Below, one piece after another: positions 30,020-37,069 of a stretch of 64,000 bases of DNA (its first letter is position 1; every line of letters starts with the position of its first letter). Under the pieces are notes generated by a model. That model worked only from the letters and a program-made list of their open reading frames with translations, ran no database searches and was not told the origin of the DNA. The stretch is from contig NZ_KB907925.1 of the NCBI RefSeq assembly GCF_000382285.1, positions 248,001-312,000 of the forward strand. Direction: 5' to 3'. Origin of the DNA: Solimonas variicoloris DSM 15731 (GTDB lineage: Bacteria; Pseudomonadota; Gammaproteobacteria; Nevskiales; Nevskiaceae). Made by a program: the position numbers and the translations under genes.

Positions 30020-30601
30020 ATGAAACCGATCAAGATCGCCCGCCTCGCCGCCGCCGCGCTCGGCCTCATCGCGCTGCCCGCGCTCGCCCATCCCGGTCAC
30101 GAGCTTTCCGGCTGGGGCGCCGGCCTGCTGCATCCGCTGTCCGGCGTTGACCATCTGCTGGTGATGCTGGCCGTCGGCCTCTGGTCGGCGCTGGCGCTGC
30201 CGGCGGCGCGCGCCGCGTTCGGGCCGCTGGCCTTCATCGGCGGCCTGCTCGGCGGCGCCGTGCTGGCGACACAGGGTCTGGCGCTGCCGATGATCGAGCC
30301 GGGCATTGCGCTGAGCGTGATCGCGCTCGGCCTGCTGCTCGCCACCGCAGCGCGCGCGCCGGCCGGCGCCGGGCTCGCTGTGATCGCCGTCTGCGGCGTG
30401 CTGCACGGCTATGCGCACGGCGCCGAGGCGCCGCTCGCCGCCGGCTTCTCCCGCTATGTCGCCGGCTTCGTGCTGATGTCGGCGCTGCTGCACGCGGCCG
30501 GCTGGGGCCTCGCCGCCAGCCTGCGCGGCGGGCAGCAGGTCCTGCGTCGCGTCGCCGCCGCCGTGCTCGGCGCCAGCGGCCTCGCGCTGCTGTTCGGCTA
30601 A
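30020..30601 (+). CDS. hupE: HupE/UreJ-family nickel permease
   Basis: A 193-residue membrane protein. A cleavable signal peptide (ends PALA) is followed by the signature HPGHELSGWGAGLLHPLSGVDHLLVM, with its HPxxGxDH motif, and about five more helices. HupE proteins are thought to import nickel ions for hydrogenase. Having hupE directly between the large subunit and cytochrome b genes is unlike the Ralstonia eutropha order. A GAGGAG Shine-Dalgarno lies nine bases before the ATG. Confidence 0.9.
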   Translation: MKPIKIARLAAAALGLIALPALAHPGHELSGWGAGLLHPLSGVDHLLVMLAVGLWSALALPAARAAFGPLAFIGGLLGGAVLATQGLALPMIEPGIALSVIALGLLLATAARAPAGAGLAVIAVCGVLHGYAHGAEAPLAAGFSRYVAGFVLMSALLHAAGWGLAASLRGGQQVLRRVAAAVLGASGLALLFG

Positions 30602-30630
30602 GTGCCACCGTCCCCGACGAGGAGAACGCC

Positions 30631-31359
30631 ATGACGCCCGCCTCCACCGTTGCTGCCGACGCCACCGGCGTCGACGAAGCCGCCGTCAGCCATGCGCCGG
30701 CGGTCCGCTCCGTCTACGTCTACGAAGCGCCAGTGCGCATCTGGCACTGGATCAACGCACTGGCGATCGTCGTGCTGTGCGTGACCGGCTATTTCATCGG
30801 CTCGCCCTTGCCGACGATGCCGGGCGAGGCCAGTGCGCACTTCCTGATGGGCTACATCCGCTTCGCGCACTTCGCGTCCGGCTACGTGCTCGCGGTCGGC
30901 CTGGTCGGGCGCCTCTACTGGGCCTTCGTCGGCAACCATCACGCGCGCGAGCTGTTCACGCTGCCGGTGTTCTCGGCTGCGTACTGGCGCGAGGTGCTGA
31001 GCATGCTCAAGTGGTACGGCTTCATCTCGAAGCGGCCGAACCGCTACGTCGGCCACAACCCGCTGGCGCGCGCGGCGATGTTCTCGATGTACTTCCTCGG
31101 CACCCTGTTCATGATCGTCACCGGCTTCGCGATGTACGGCGAGGGCGCGCAGGCCGGCTCGTGGGCGAACCGCCTGTTCGGCTGGGTGATTCCGCTGTTC
31201 GGGCAGTCGCAGGACGTGCATACCTGGCACCACCTCGGCATGTGGGCGATGGTCTGCTTCATCATGCTGCACGTCTATGCGGCGATTCGCGAAGACATCA
31301 TGGGCCGCCAGAGCATCGTCAGCACGATGATCTCGGGCTACCGCACCTTCAAGGACTGA
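30631..31359 (+). CDS. hoxZ: Hydrogenase cytochrome b subunit
   Basis: A 242-residue di-heme cytochrome b with four membrane helices, which anchors HoxKG to the inner membrane and hands electrons to quinone. Heme-ligand histidines are visible in RIWHWINA, RFAHFASGY, HTWHHLGMW and MLHVYAAIRED. The hydrophilic N-terminal 28 residues are longer than in some homologues. A GAGGAG ribosome site precedes the ATG at 30631. It ends 8 bp before the HigA-like gene, indicating co-transcription. Confidence 0.94.
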   Translation: MTPASTVAADATGVDEAAVSHAPAVRSVYVYEAPVRIWHWINALAIVVLCVTGYFIGSPLPTMPGEASAHFLMGYIRFAHFASGYVLAVGLVGRLYWAFVGNHHARELFTLPVFSAAYWREVLSMLKWYGFISKRPNRYVGHNPLARAAMFSMYFLGTLFMIVTGFAMYGEGAQAGSWANRLFGWVIPLFGQSQDVHTWHHLGMWAMVCFIMLHVYAAIREDIMGRQSIVSTMISGYRTFKD

Positions 31360-31367
31360 GCGCGGCG

Positions 31368-31703
31368 ATGCGCGTCGCGCGTCCGCCTGCTCCGCCGCTG
31401 CGTACGCCGCCGGGCGTGCCGCTGCGCGCGCGCCTGCATCCGGGCCGCTTCCTCGACAAGTACTACCTGGCGCCGTTGCACCTGACGCAGAGCGAGGCGG
31501 CGCGCCGCCTCGGCATCTCGCGGCGCCGTCTGCACGAGATCGTGCAGGGCCGGCGCGGGGTCTCGGCCGATACCGCGATCCGCTTCGCGCTCGCGTTCGG
31601 CAGCAGCGCCGCGTTCTGGCTCGCGCTGCAGGCCGAGCACGACAGCTATCTCGCCTGGCGCACGCGGCCGTCGGCCGCCGCGCCGTCCCCCGCCGCCCGC
31701 TGA
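31368..31703 (+). CDS. HigA/VapI-type XRE regulator without a toxin partner
   Basis: A 111-residue DNA-binding protein. The N-terminal part reads LHPGRFLDKYYLAPLHLTQSEAARRLGISRRRLHEIVQGRRGVSADTAIRFALAFGSSAAFWLALQAEHD, the classical helix-turn-helix and following helices of the HigA antitoxin group. No higB-like reading frame of about 90 residues is adjacent. It sits inside the hydrogenase operon, 8 bp after hoxZ and 20 bp before hoxM, so it is likely a repressor or regulator recruited there rather than an antitoxin. The target sequence is unknown. Confidence 0.85.
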   Translation: MRVARPPAPPLRTPPGVPLRARLHPGRFLDKYYLAPLHLTQSEAARRLGISRRRLHEIVQGRRGVSADTAIRFALAFGSSAAFWLALQAEHDSYLAWRTRPSAAAPSPAAR

Positions 31704-31723
31704 AGTCCCACGGAGTTTTCGCG

Positions 31724-32377
31724 ATGGATGCCTGCACCCCCGAGCCGCCCTGCCACCGTTCCGGTGACAACGCCGTGATCGTTCTCGGCATCGGCAATCT
31801 GCTGTGGGCCGACGAGGGCTTCGGCGTGCGCTGCGTCGAGCGCCTGCAGCGCGACTGGGAGCTGCCCGGCGTCGCGCTGGTCGACGGCGGCACGCAGGGC
31901 CTTTATCTGATCCAGCACGTGCAGGCCGCCGAACGCCTGCTGATCTTCGACGCGGTCGATTACGGACTCGCTCCCGGCACGCTGCACGAGGTGCGCGACG
32001 ACGAGGTGCCGCAATACCTCGGCGCGAAGAAGATGAGCCTGCACCAGACCGGCTTCGCCGACGTGCTGGCGCTGGCGCGCCTGACCGGCCGCTATCCGCG
32101 TTCGGTGGTGCTGATCGGCTGCCAGCCCGAAGAGCTGGAGGATTACGGCGGCAGCCTGCGCGCGAGCGTGCGCACCGTGCTGCCGCAGGCGGTCGCCCGC
32201 GGGCTCGACATCCTGCGCGGCTGGGGCGTGGCCGCCGCGCCGCGCACGCGGGCGCTGGACAGCGCCGAGGCGGTGACGCTGCCGCATCTGGCGATCGAGC
32301 GCTACGAGGCCGAACGGCCGTCGGCCGACGATGCCTGCCGCGTCGGCGACGCGCGCTTCTTCCCGGAGCGCTCCTGA
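31724..32377 (+). CDS. hoxM: Hydrogenase maturation endopeptidase
   Basis: A 217-residue HyaD/HoxM-type protease that clips the C-terminal extension of HoxG once nickel is bound. Seen: GIGNLLWADEGFGV with the metal-binding Asp/Glu, IFDAVDYG, and the conserved HQTGFADVLALA with its His ligand, all in the usual order. The last 40 residues form a longer tail than usual. It is specific to HoxG, since HoxC lacks an extension. The stop overlaps the hoxL start by one base. Confidence 0.93.
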   Translation: MDACTPEPPCHRSGDNAVIVLGIGNLLWADEGFGVRCVERLQRDWELPGVALVDGGTQGLYLIQHVQAAERLLIFDAVDYGLAPGTLHEVRDDEVPQYLGAKKMSLHQTGFADVLALARLTGRYPRSVVLIGCQPEELEDYGGSLRASVRTVLPQAVARGLDILRGWGVAAAPRTRALDSAEAVTLPHLAIERYEAERPSADDACRVGDARFFPERS

Positions 32378-32703
32378 TGTGCGTCGGCCTGCCGATGCAG
32401 GTGCGTGCCGCCGACGCCGCCTGGGCCGAGGTCGAAGGCCGCGGCGAGTGGCGGCGCGTGCGCACGGCGCTGGTCGGCGCGGTCGCCGCCGGCGACTGGC
32501 TGCTCGTGCATCTGGACTCCGCGGTCGAGCGCCTGACGGCGGCGCGCGCCGCCGAGATCGACGCCGCGCTCGACCTGCTGCAGGCGGCGCTCGGCGGCGT
32601 GCTGCCGTCCGGCGACGCCGGTTTCGAACTGCCTTCGGCGCAGAGCGCCGCCGCGCTGGCCCGGCTGACCGGCCAGTCCCCTGCGTCCGGTGACGAACGA
32701 TGA
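32377..32703 (+). CDS. hoxL: HypC-like hydrogenase chaperone HoxL
   Basis: A 108-residue HypC/HupF paralogue. The N-terminal MCVGLPMQV gives the Cys2 that binds the Fe(CN)2CO unit in this family. It is considered a specific chaperone that works with HypC on the membrane-bound hydrogenase large subunit. The longer alanine-rich C-terminal half (about residues 60-105) is helical and extends beyond canonical HypC. The ATG overlaps the hoxM stop (TGATG), and the stop overlaps hoxO (ATGA). Confidence 0.9.
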   Translation: MCVGLPMQVRAADAAWAEVEGRGEWRRVRTALVGAVAAGDWLLVHLDSAVERLTAARAAEIDAALDLLQAALGGVLPSGDAGFELPSAQSAAALARLTGQSPASGDER

Positions 32704-33176
32704 ATGCCGAACCGATTCCGCTGTCCGCGCTGCCGCGCCCGACGGTGCCGCCGCTGATCGAGCGCCTGCTCGAACATCCGGCCGCGCAGCCGGTGTCCGA
32801 AGCCGGCCTCGACGACTTTCTCGCGCAGCCCGGCGAAGCGGTGCTGTTCCTGTGGGCGCAGCCGGCGCGCTATCCGGAGGTGCTCGACGTCGCCGTCGTG
32901 CTGCCCGAGCTGGTCGCGCAGTTCGCGCGCGAGGGCACGGCGCTGCGCATCGGCGTCGTCGATGAGGCGTCCGAACGCGCGCTCGGCCTGCGCTACGGCA
33001 TGACGCGGCGGCCGGCGCTGATCTTCCTGCGCGACGGCGCCTACGTCGCCACCCTGCACGGCATGCAGGACTGGCAGGTCTACGTCGAGCGCATTCGCGA
33101 GATTCTGGCCAGCGCGCCGTCACGGCCGCCGTCGCCCGGCATCGCCGTCGCCGGGCCGTCCGGCGCCTGCCACTGA
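32700..33176 (+). CDS. hoxO: Hydrogenase expression protein HoxO (HyaE/HupG-like)
   Basis: A 158-residue thioredoxin-fold protein that lacks the catalytic CxxC (FLWAQPARYPEVLDV is at that place) and therefore is not an oxidoreductase. In characterised systems HoxO/HyaE acts with HoxQ on the small subunit and helps assemble the oxygen-tolerant cluster. The pattern RPALIFLRDGAYVATLHGMQDWQVYV is typical. ATGA overlap with hoxL. The C-terminal SRPPSPGIAVAGPSGACH tail is low complexity. Confidence 0.88.
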   Translation: MNAEPIPLSALPRPTVPPLIERLLEHPAAQPVSEAGLDDFLAQPGEAVLFLWAQPARYPEVLDVAVVLPELVAQFAREGTALRIGVVDEASERALGLRYGMTRRPALIFLRDGAYVATLHGMQDWQVYVERIREILASAPSRPPSPGIAVAGPSGACH

Positions 33177-33199
33177 TCGCTACCCGCACCGAGTCCGCC

Positions 33200-34078
33200 A
33201 TGGCCGACATCAAGCCCGCCAGCAAACCGTTCCCGATTCCGATCCGCGTGATCGGCCCCGGCAGTCAGGTCGAGGACGACACGCTCGACTACATGGTCAT
33301 GCCGCGCGGCATGAGTACCTGGCAGGCGCCGTCGCTGCCGGAGCCGGAGGCGGTCGCCGCGCTCGGCGACGCGCGCGCCTGCCTGCACCGCGTCGCCGCC
33401 GCGCTCGGCGCCGTGCTCGACGATGCGCGGCACCGCACCCTGCTGGTGCCGGTCGCCGGCCTCGATGCCGCCAACCGCGCGCTGCTGCATCAGGTGCTCG
33501 GCGAGGGCGAGGTCGCCGTGCGCATCGATGCCGACGGCCGCGCGCTGCGCGTGCAGGAGTCGGTGTACGCCGGCGTCTGGCGCGTGCTCGGCGACGGCGT
33601 CGACGCGATCGAAGTCGGCCTCGCGCCGAACGTGCTGCTCGACACGGCGCCGGCCGCGGCCGCGGCGGTCGAGGCGCTGGCGGCGCCGGACGCCGCGCTG
33701 CCGGCCGAGGTCATGAACGCGCCGGCGATCCTCGCCGAACTCGCCGAACATCTGCGTCGCTGGACGCCGGGGCGCGCCGCGCAGGTCATCAATCTCACGC
33801 TGCTGCCGCTGTCGCCGGGCGATCTCGACTATCTCGGCGAGCGCCTCGGCAGCGGCGGCACGACGATCCTTTCGCGCGGCTACGGCAACTGCCGCGTCAC
33901 GCGCACCGCGCTGGCGCCGTGCTGGCAGGTCGTCTACTACAACTCGCAGGATCAGGTGATCCTCAACACGCTCGAAGTCGGCGGCGTGCCGGACGTGGTC
34001 TGCGCCGCGGTCGAGGACCTGCACGATTCGCGCGAGCGGCTGGTCGAGGCGCTGCACTGGCTGGAGGGTGCGGCGTGA
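33200..34078 (+). CDS. hoxQ: Hydrogenase expression protein HoxQ (HyaF/HupH-like)
   Basis: A 292-residue cytosolic accessory protein of the HyaF/HupH family, implicated with HoxO in maturation of the small subunit before Tat export. Characteristic segments are LDYMVMPRGMSTW, EVMNAPAILAELAEHLRRW, LPLSPGDLDYLGERLGSGGTTILSRGYGNCRVTRT and WQVVYYNSQDQVILNTLEVGGVPDV. The family's conserved LGxGxxxxxSRGYG region is intact. The stop overlaps hoxR's GTG (GTGA). Confidence 0.92.
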   Translation: MADIKPASKPFPIPIRVIGPGSQVEDDTLDYMVMPRGMSTWQAPSLPEPEAVAALGDARACLHRVAAALGAVLDDARHRTLLVPVAGLDAANRALLHQVLGEGEVAVRIDADGRALRVQESVYAGVWRVLGDGVDAIEVGLAPNVLLDTAPAAAAAVEALAAPDAALPAEVMNAPAILAELAEHLRRWTPGRAAQVINLTLLPLSPGDLDYLGERLGSGGTTILSRGYGNCRVTRTALAPCWQVVYYNSQDQVILNTLEVGGVPDVVCAAVEDLHDSRERLVEALHWLEGAA

Positions 34079-34308
34079 GCGCCGCGCCGCGCTTCGAGGG
34101 CAGCTATCTCGGCGACCGCGCGCGCCTGCCGGACGACGCGCGCCTCGAATGCAAGATCTGCTGGTGGGTCTACGACCCGGCCGAGGGCGATCCGGTCTGG
34201 CAGATCGCGCCGGGCACGCCGTTCGCGCAGCTGCCCGCGCACTGGCGCTGCCCGCGCTGCGACGGCGACGCCGAGCAGTTCATGGTGCTCGACGATGACC
34301 GTGCCTGA
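34075..34308 (+). CDS. hoxR: Hydrogenase rubredoxin HoxR (HupI-like)
   Basis: A 77-residue rubredoxin-type protein, the third in this window. Iron ligands CKIC (25-28 region) and CPRC are preserved; the linking segment WWVYDPAEGDPVWQIAPGTPFAQLPAHWRCP shows the insertions typical of HupI/HoxR rather than the alkane rubredoxins. In R. eutropha HoxR is needed for making the [4Fe-3S] cluster at high oxygen. The GTG at 34075 overlaps hoxQ's stop; the end overlaps the hoxT start by 14 bases. Confidence 0.92.
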   Translation: MSAAPRFEGSYLGDRARLPDDARLECKICWWVYDPAEGDPVWQIAPGTPFAQLPAHWRCPRCDGDAEQFMVLDDDRA

Positions 34309-34789
34309 GCACGCCGCGCCGCACGCGCCGGCGCAGCTGTGCGCCGCGTTCGAGGCGATCGGCCGCGAACGCATGGCCGGGCTCGGCCTCGCGCATCCGG
34401 CGCTCGCCGTCGAGGCGGTCGGTTTCGCGCGCGCCGCCGGTCCGGCCGACGGCGAGAGCGGCTGGTTCGGCGTGCTGCTGACGCCGTGGTGCATGAACCT
34501 GGTCTGGTGGCCGGATCGCGCCGAGGCCGTCGCCGCGCCCGGCGCGACGCGCACGCACGTCTACGCCGGCGAGCGCTACCGCTTCATCGGCGCGCACGAG
34601 GCGGCGCTCGGCGCGTTCGAGACCTGCTCGCTGTTCTCGCCGATGGACGAATTCCGCACCCAGGCCGAAGCGCGCGCGCTGGCGCTGGCCGTGCTCGCGC
34701 AGCTGCGGCGTACGTCCGACGCGCCGGCGCAGCCGTCGCGGCGCGCGCTGCTGACCGGCCGGCGCGCGATCGGTCCGGAGCCGGCATGA
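34295..34789 (+). CDS. hoxT: Hydrogenase assembly chaperone HoxT (HybE/HupJ-like)
   Basis: A 164-residue chaperone of the HybE family, involved in pairing small and large subunits and in Tat proofreading of the folded complex. Family motifs LGLAHPALAVEAVGFAR, WFGVLLTPWCMNLVWWPD and CSLFSPMDEFRTQAEARALA are present in order. The ATG lies inside the end of hoxR, and its stop overlaps hoxV (ATGA). Confidence 0.9.
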   Translation: MTVPEHAAPHAPAQLCAAFEAIGRERMAGLGLAHPALAVEAVGFARAAGPADGESGWFGVLLTPWCMNLVWWPDRAEAVAAPGATRTHVYAGERYRFIGAHEAALGAFETCSLFSPMDEFRTQAEARALALAVLAQLRRTSDAPAQPSRRALLTGRRAIGPEPA

Positions 34790-35835
34790 GCGCGGTGTCG
34801 ATCGCCGAAGGTTCGCTGGTGCTGCGCCCCGGCCGGCTGCGCGACGCGATCGGCGCGCGCCCGGCGTTCGATCTGCAGGGCCTGCTGGCCGGCCGCGCGG
34901 CCGAGGCCGCCGGCCAGTTGCTGCCGGCGCTGTTCTCGTTATGCGGCGGCGCGCACCGGCTCGCGGCGCAGCTCGCGCTCGCCGCGGCGCGCGGCACGAC
35001 CGCCGAGGCGGCGCCGGCGCTGCGCCACGCGCTCGACCGCCAGACGCTCGCCGAACATCTGCGCCGGCTATGGATCGACTGGCCGCGCCGGCTCGGTGCC
35101 GGCCCCGGCGCCGCCGCGTCGCTGGCTGCGCTCGCCGCGTCGCCGGCGCTGCGCGCCGACGGCGACGCCGCCGCGATCCGCGCCTGGCTGGCCGCCCAGG
35201 TCTACGGCCAGCCGGGCGCCGACTGGCTCGCCGCCTGGCAGGCGCGCGACGACCGTGCGCTCGACCGCTGGCTCGCCGCCGCGGCGACGCTGCCGGCCGT
35301 GCTGCTGCGGCCGCAGGCGGCGCGCGCGCGGCGGTGGCTGCGTGACGCCGATCCGCCGCTGCCGGCGCCGACCGGCCCTGGCGGCACGGTTGCCGCCGCC
35401 GCGGCGCCGCACGAGACCGGCAGCTGGACGCGCGCCGGCCTGCCGCCGCCGCGCCACGCGCTCGACCGGCTGACCGCGCGTCTGGCCGAGATCGCACGGC
35501 TGGCGCCGGTGCGCGACGACGCGCCGCTGCTCGCCGCCGCCGGCGTCGCGCTCGGCGCCGGGCACGGCCTCGGCTGGTGCGAGATGGCGCGCGGCCTGCT
35601 CGTGCACGAACTGCATCTCGACGCCAGCGGCGCGCGCATCGCCCGCTATCGCGTGCTGGCGCCGACCGAATGGAACTTTCATCCGCGCGGCGTCGCCGCC
35701 CGCGCCCTCGCCGCGCTGCCGGCGGCCGCTGCCGAAACCCCCGCGGTCTGTGCGCTGCTCGCCGCCGCCCTCGATCCCTGCGTGGAGTACCGTGTCGACA
35801 CGCAGGCCACCGTGGAGGCGGACGCGCATGCATGA
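34786..35835 (+). CDS. hoxV: Hydrogenase accessory protein HoxV (HupK-like)
   Basis: A 349-residue protein distantly related to the hydrogenase large subunit. The C-terminal region retains YRVLAPTEWNFHPRGVAARALA and DPCVEYRVD, echoing the large-subunit end. HoxV/HupK is proposed to be a scaffold carrying the Fe-cyanide group to HoxG. The middle is alanine-rich with few conserved residues, as usual for this family. The start overlaps the hoxT stop; the final bases overlap hypA by 8. Confidence 0.88.
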   Translation: MSAVSIAEGSLVLRPGRLRDAIGARPAFDLQGLLAGRAAEAAGQLLPALFSLCGGAHRLAAQLALAAARGTTAEAAPALRHALDRQTLAEHLRRLWIDWPRRLGAGPGAAASLAALAASPALRADGDAAAIRAWLAAQVYGQPGADWLAAWQARDDRALDRWLAAAATLPAVLLRPQAARARRWLRDADPPLPAPTGPGGTVAAAAAPHETGSWTRAGLPPPRHALDRLTARLAEIARLAPVRDDAPLLAAAGVALGAGHGLGWCEMARGLLVHELHLDASGARIARYRVLAPTEWNFHPRGVAARALAALPAAAAETPAVCALLAAALDPCVEYRVDTQATVEADAHA

Positions 35836-36250
35836 AGTCAGTCTGGCCGGCGGCGTGATCCGCCTCGTCGAGGACGCGCTGGCGCGCGAGCCGCGCGTGC
35901 GCGTCAAACGCGTGGTGCTGGCGGTCGGCGCGCTGGCCGGCGTCGAAGTGCGCGCGCTGCGCTTCGCGCTCGACGCGCTGGCGCCCGGCAGCGTGCTCGC
36001 CGGCGCCGCGATCGAGCTCGACGAAGTGGCCGGCCAGGCCTGGTGCCTGAACTGCGCCGCGAATGTTCCCATCCACTCGCGCCTCGACGACTGCCCGCAA
36101 TGCGGCGGTCGCTGGCTGCAGCCGAACGGCGGCACCGAGCTGTCGGTGCGCGAGCTGATCGTCGAAGACCTGCCGGACGCGCCGGACGCGTCCGCCCACC
36201 AGGAGCCCGCGTCATGTGCGTCGTCTGCGGCTGTCACCAGCGTCCATTGA
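35828..36250 (+). CDS. hypA: Hydrogenase nickel metallochaperone HypA
   Basis: A 140-residue nickel-insertion protein. The N-terminal MHEVSLA gives His2, the nickel ligand, and the zinc ribbon is CLNCAANV then CPQCGG (four Cys at about 74, 77, 92, 95). It works with HypB to load nickel into HoxG and HoxC. It is about 25 residues longer than normal HypA, because the frame runs on 37 bases into hypB; the tail [19 protein letters not shown] is not conserved and may be tolerated rather than functional. Confidence 0.93.
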   Translation: MHEVSLAGGVIRLVEDALAREPRVRVKRVVLAVGALAGVEVRALRFALDALAPGSVLAGAAIELDEVAGQAWCLNCAANVPIHSRLDDCPQCGGRWLQPNGGTELSVRELIVEDLPDAPDASAHQEPASCASSAAVTSVH

Positions 36251-37062
36251 GCCCGGCCGGTGCGGCGCCGCCGGCGGCGCTCGACGGACTGTCGTTCGTC
36301 GCCGAGGCGCCGGCGGCCGTCGTCGCCGCACCGGCCGCCGCGCCGCGCGATCTGCACTACGGGCGCAATCCGGCCGGCGTCTCGGTGCCGGGGCTCGATG
36401 CCGAGCGCGCGATCCATCTGGAAACGCGCGTGCTCGCCGCCAACGACCGTGTCGCCGCCGCCAACCGGCAAGCCTTCGCGCAGCGCGGCGTGCTGTGCCT
36501 GAATCTGGTGTCGAGCCCCGGCTCGGGCAAGACCACGCTGCTGGTCGAAACGATCCGCCGCCTGCAGGCCGACGGCCGCCTGCGCGCGGCGGTGATCGAG
36601 GGCGACCAGCAGACCACGAACGACGCCGACCGCATTCGCGCCACCGGCGCGCCGGCCGTGCAGGTCAATACCGGCAAGGGCTGCCATCTCGATGCCGAGA
36701 TGATCGCCGAAGCGTGGCGCGGACTCGAAGGCGGCGCGCCGCAACTGCTGTTCGTCGAGAACGTCGGCAACCTCGTCTGCCCGGCGATGTGGGATCTCGG
36801 CGAGGCGGCCAAGGTCGCGATCCTGTCGGTGACCGAAGGCGAGGACAAGCCGCTGAAGTACCCGGACATGTTCGCCGCGGCGCAGCTGATGCTGCTCAAC
36901 AAGTGCGATCTGCTGCCGCATCTGCGCTTCGACGTCGCCGCGGCGCTGGCCGCCGCGCGTCGCGTCAATCCGGACATCGAGATCATCGAGCTGTCGGCGT
37001 TCGGCGGCGAGGGCTTCGAGCGCTGGCTGCAGTGGCTCGCGGCGCGGCAGGCGGCGGTCTGA
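36214..37062 (+). CDS. hypB: Hydrogenase nickel-inserting GTPase HypB
   Basis: A 282-residue GTPase. The N-terminal MCVVCGC carries the metal-site cysteines; no long histidine stretch is present. The P-loop SSPGSGKTT (about residue 105), the switch region [22 protein letters not shown] with a Cys ligand, and NKCDLLPH for guanine specificity are all visible. GTP hydrolysis drives nickel release to the large subunit. The ATG overlaps the end of hypA by 37 bases. Confidence 0.95.
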   Translation: MCVVCGCHQRPLSPAGAAPPAALDGLSFVAEAPAAVVAAPAAAPRDLHYGRNPAGVSVPGLDAERAIHLETRVLAANDRVAAANRQAFAQRGVLCLNLVSSPGSGKTTLLVETIRRLQADGRLRAAVIEGDQQTTNDADRIRATGAPAVQVNTGKGCHLDAEMIAEAWRGLEGGAPQLLFVENVGNLVCPAMWDLGEAAKVAILSVTEGEDKPLKYPDMFAAAQLMLLNKCDLLPHLRFDVAAALAAARRVNPDIEIIELSAFGGEGFERWLQWLAARQAAV

Positions 37063-37069
37063 AGCGCAC

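Noticed and set aside
31368-31703. HigBA toxin-antitoxin system
   Set aside because: Only the HigA-like part is present; neighbouring frames are hoxZ and hoxM with no room for a HigB.
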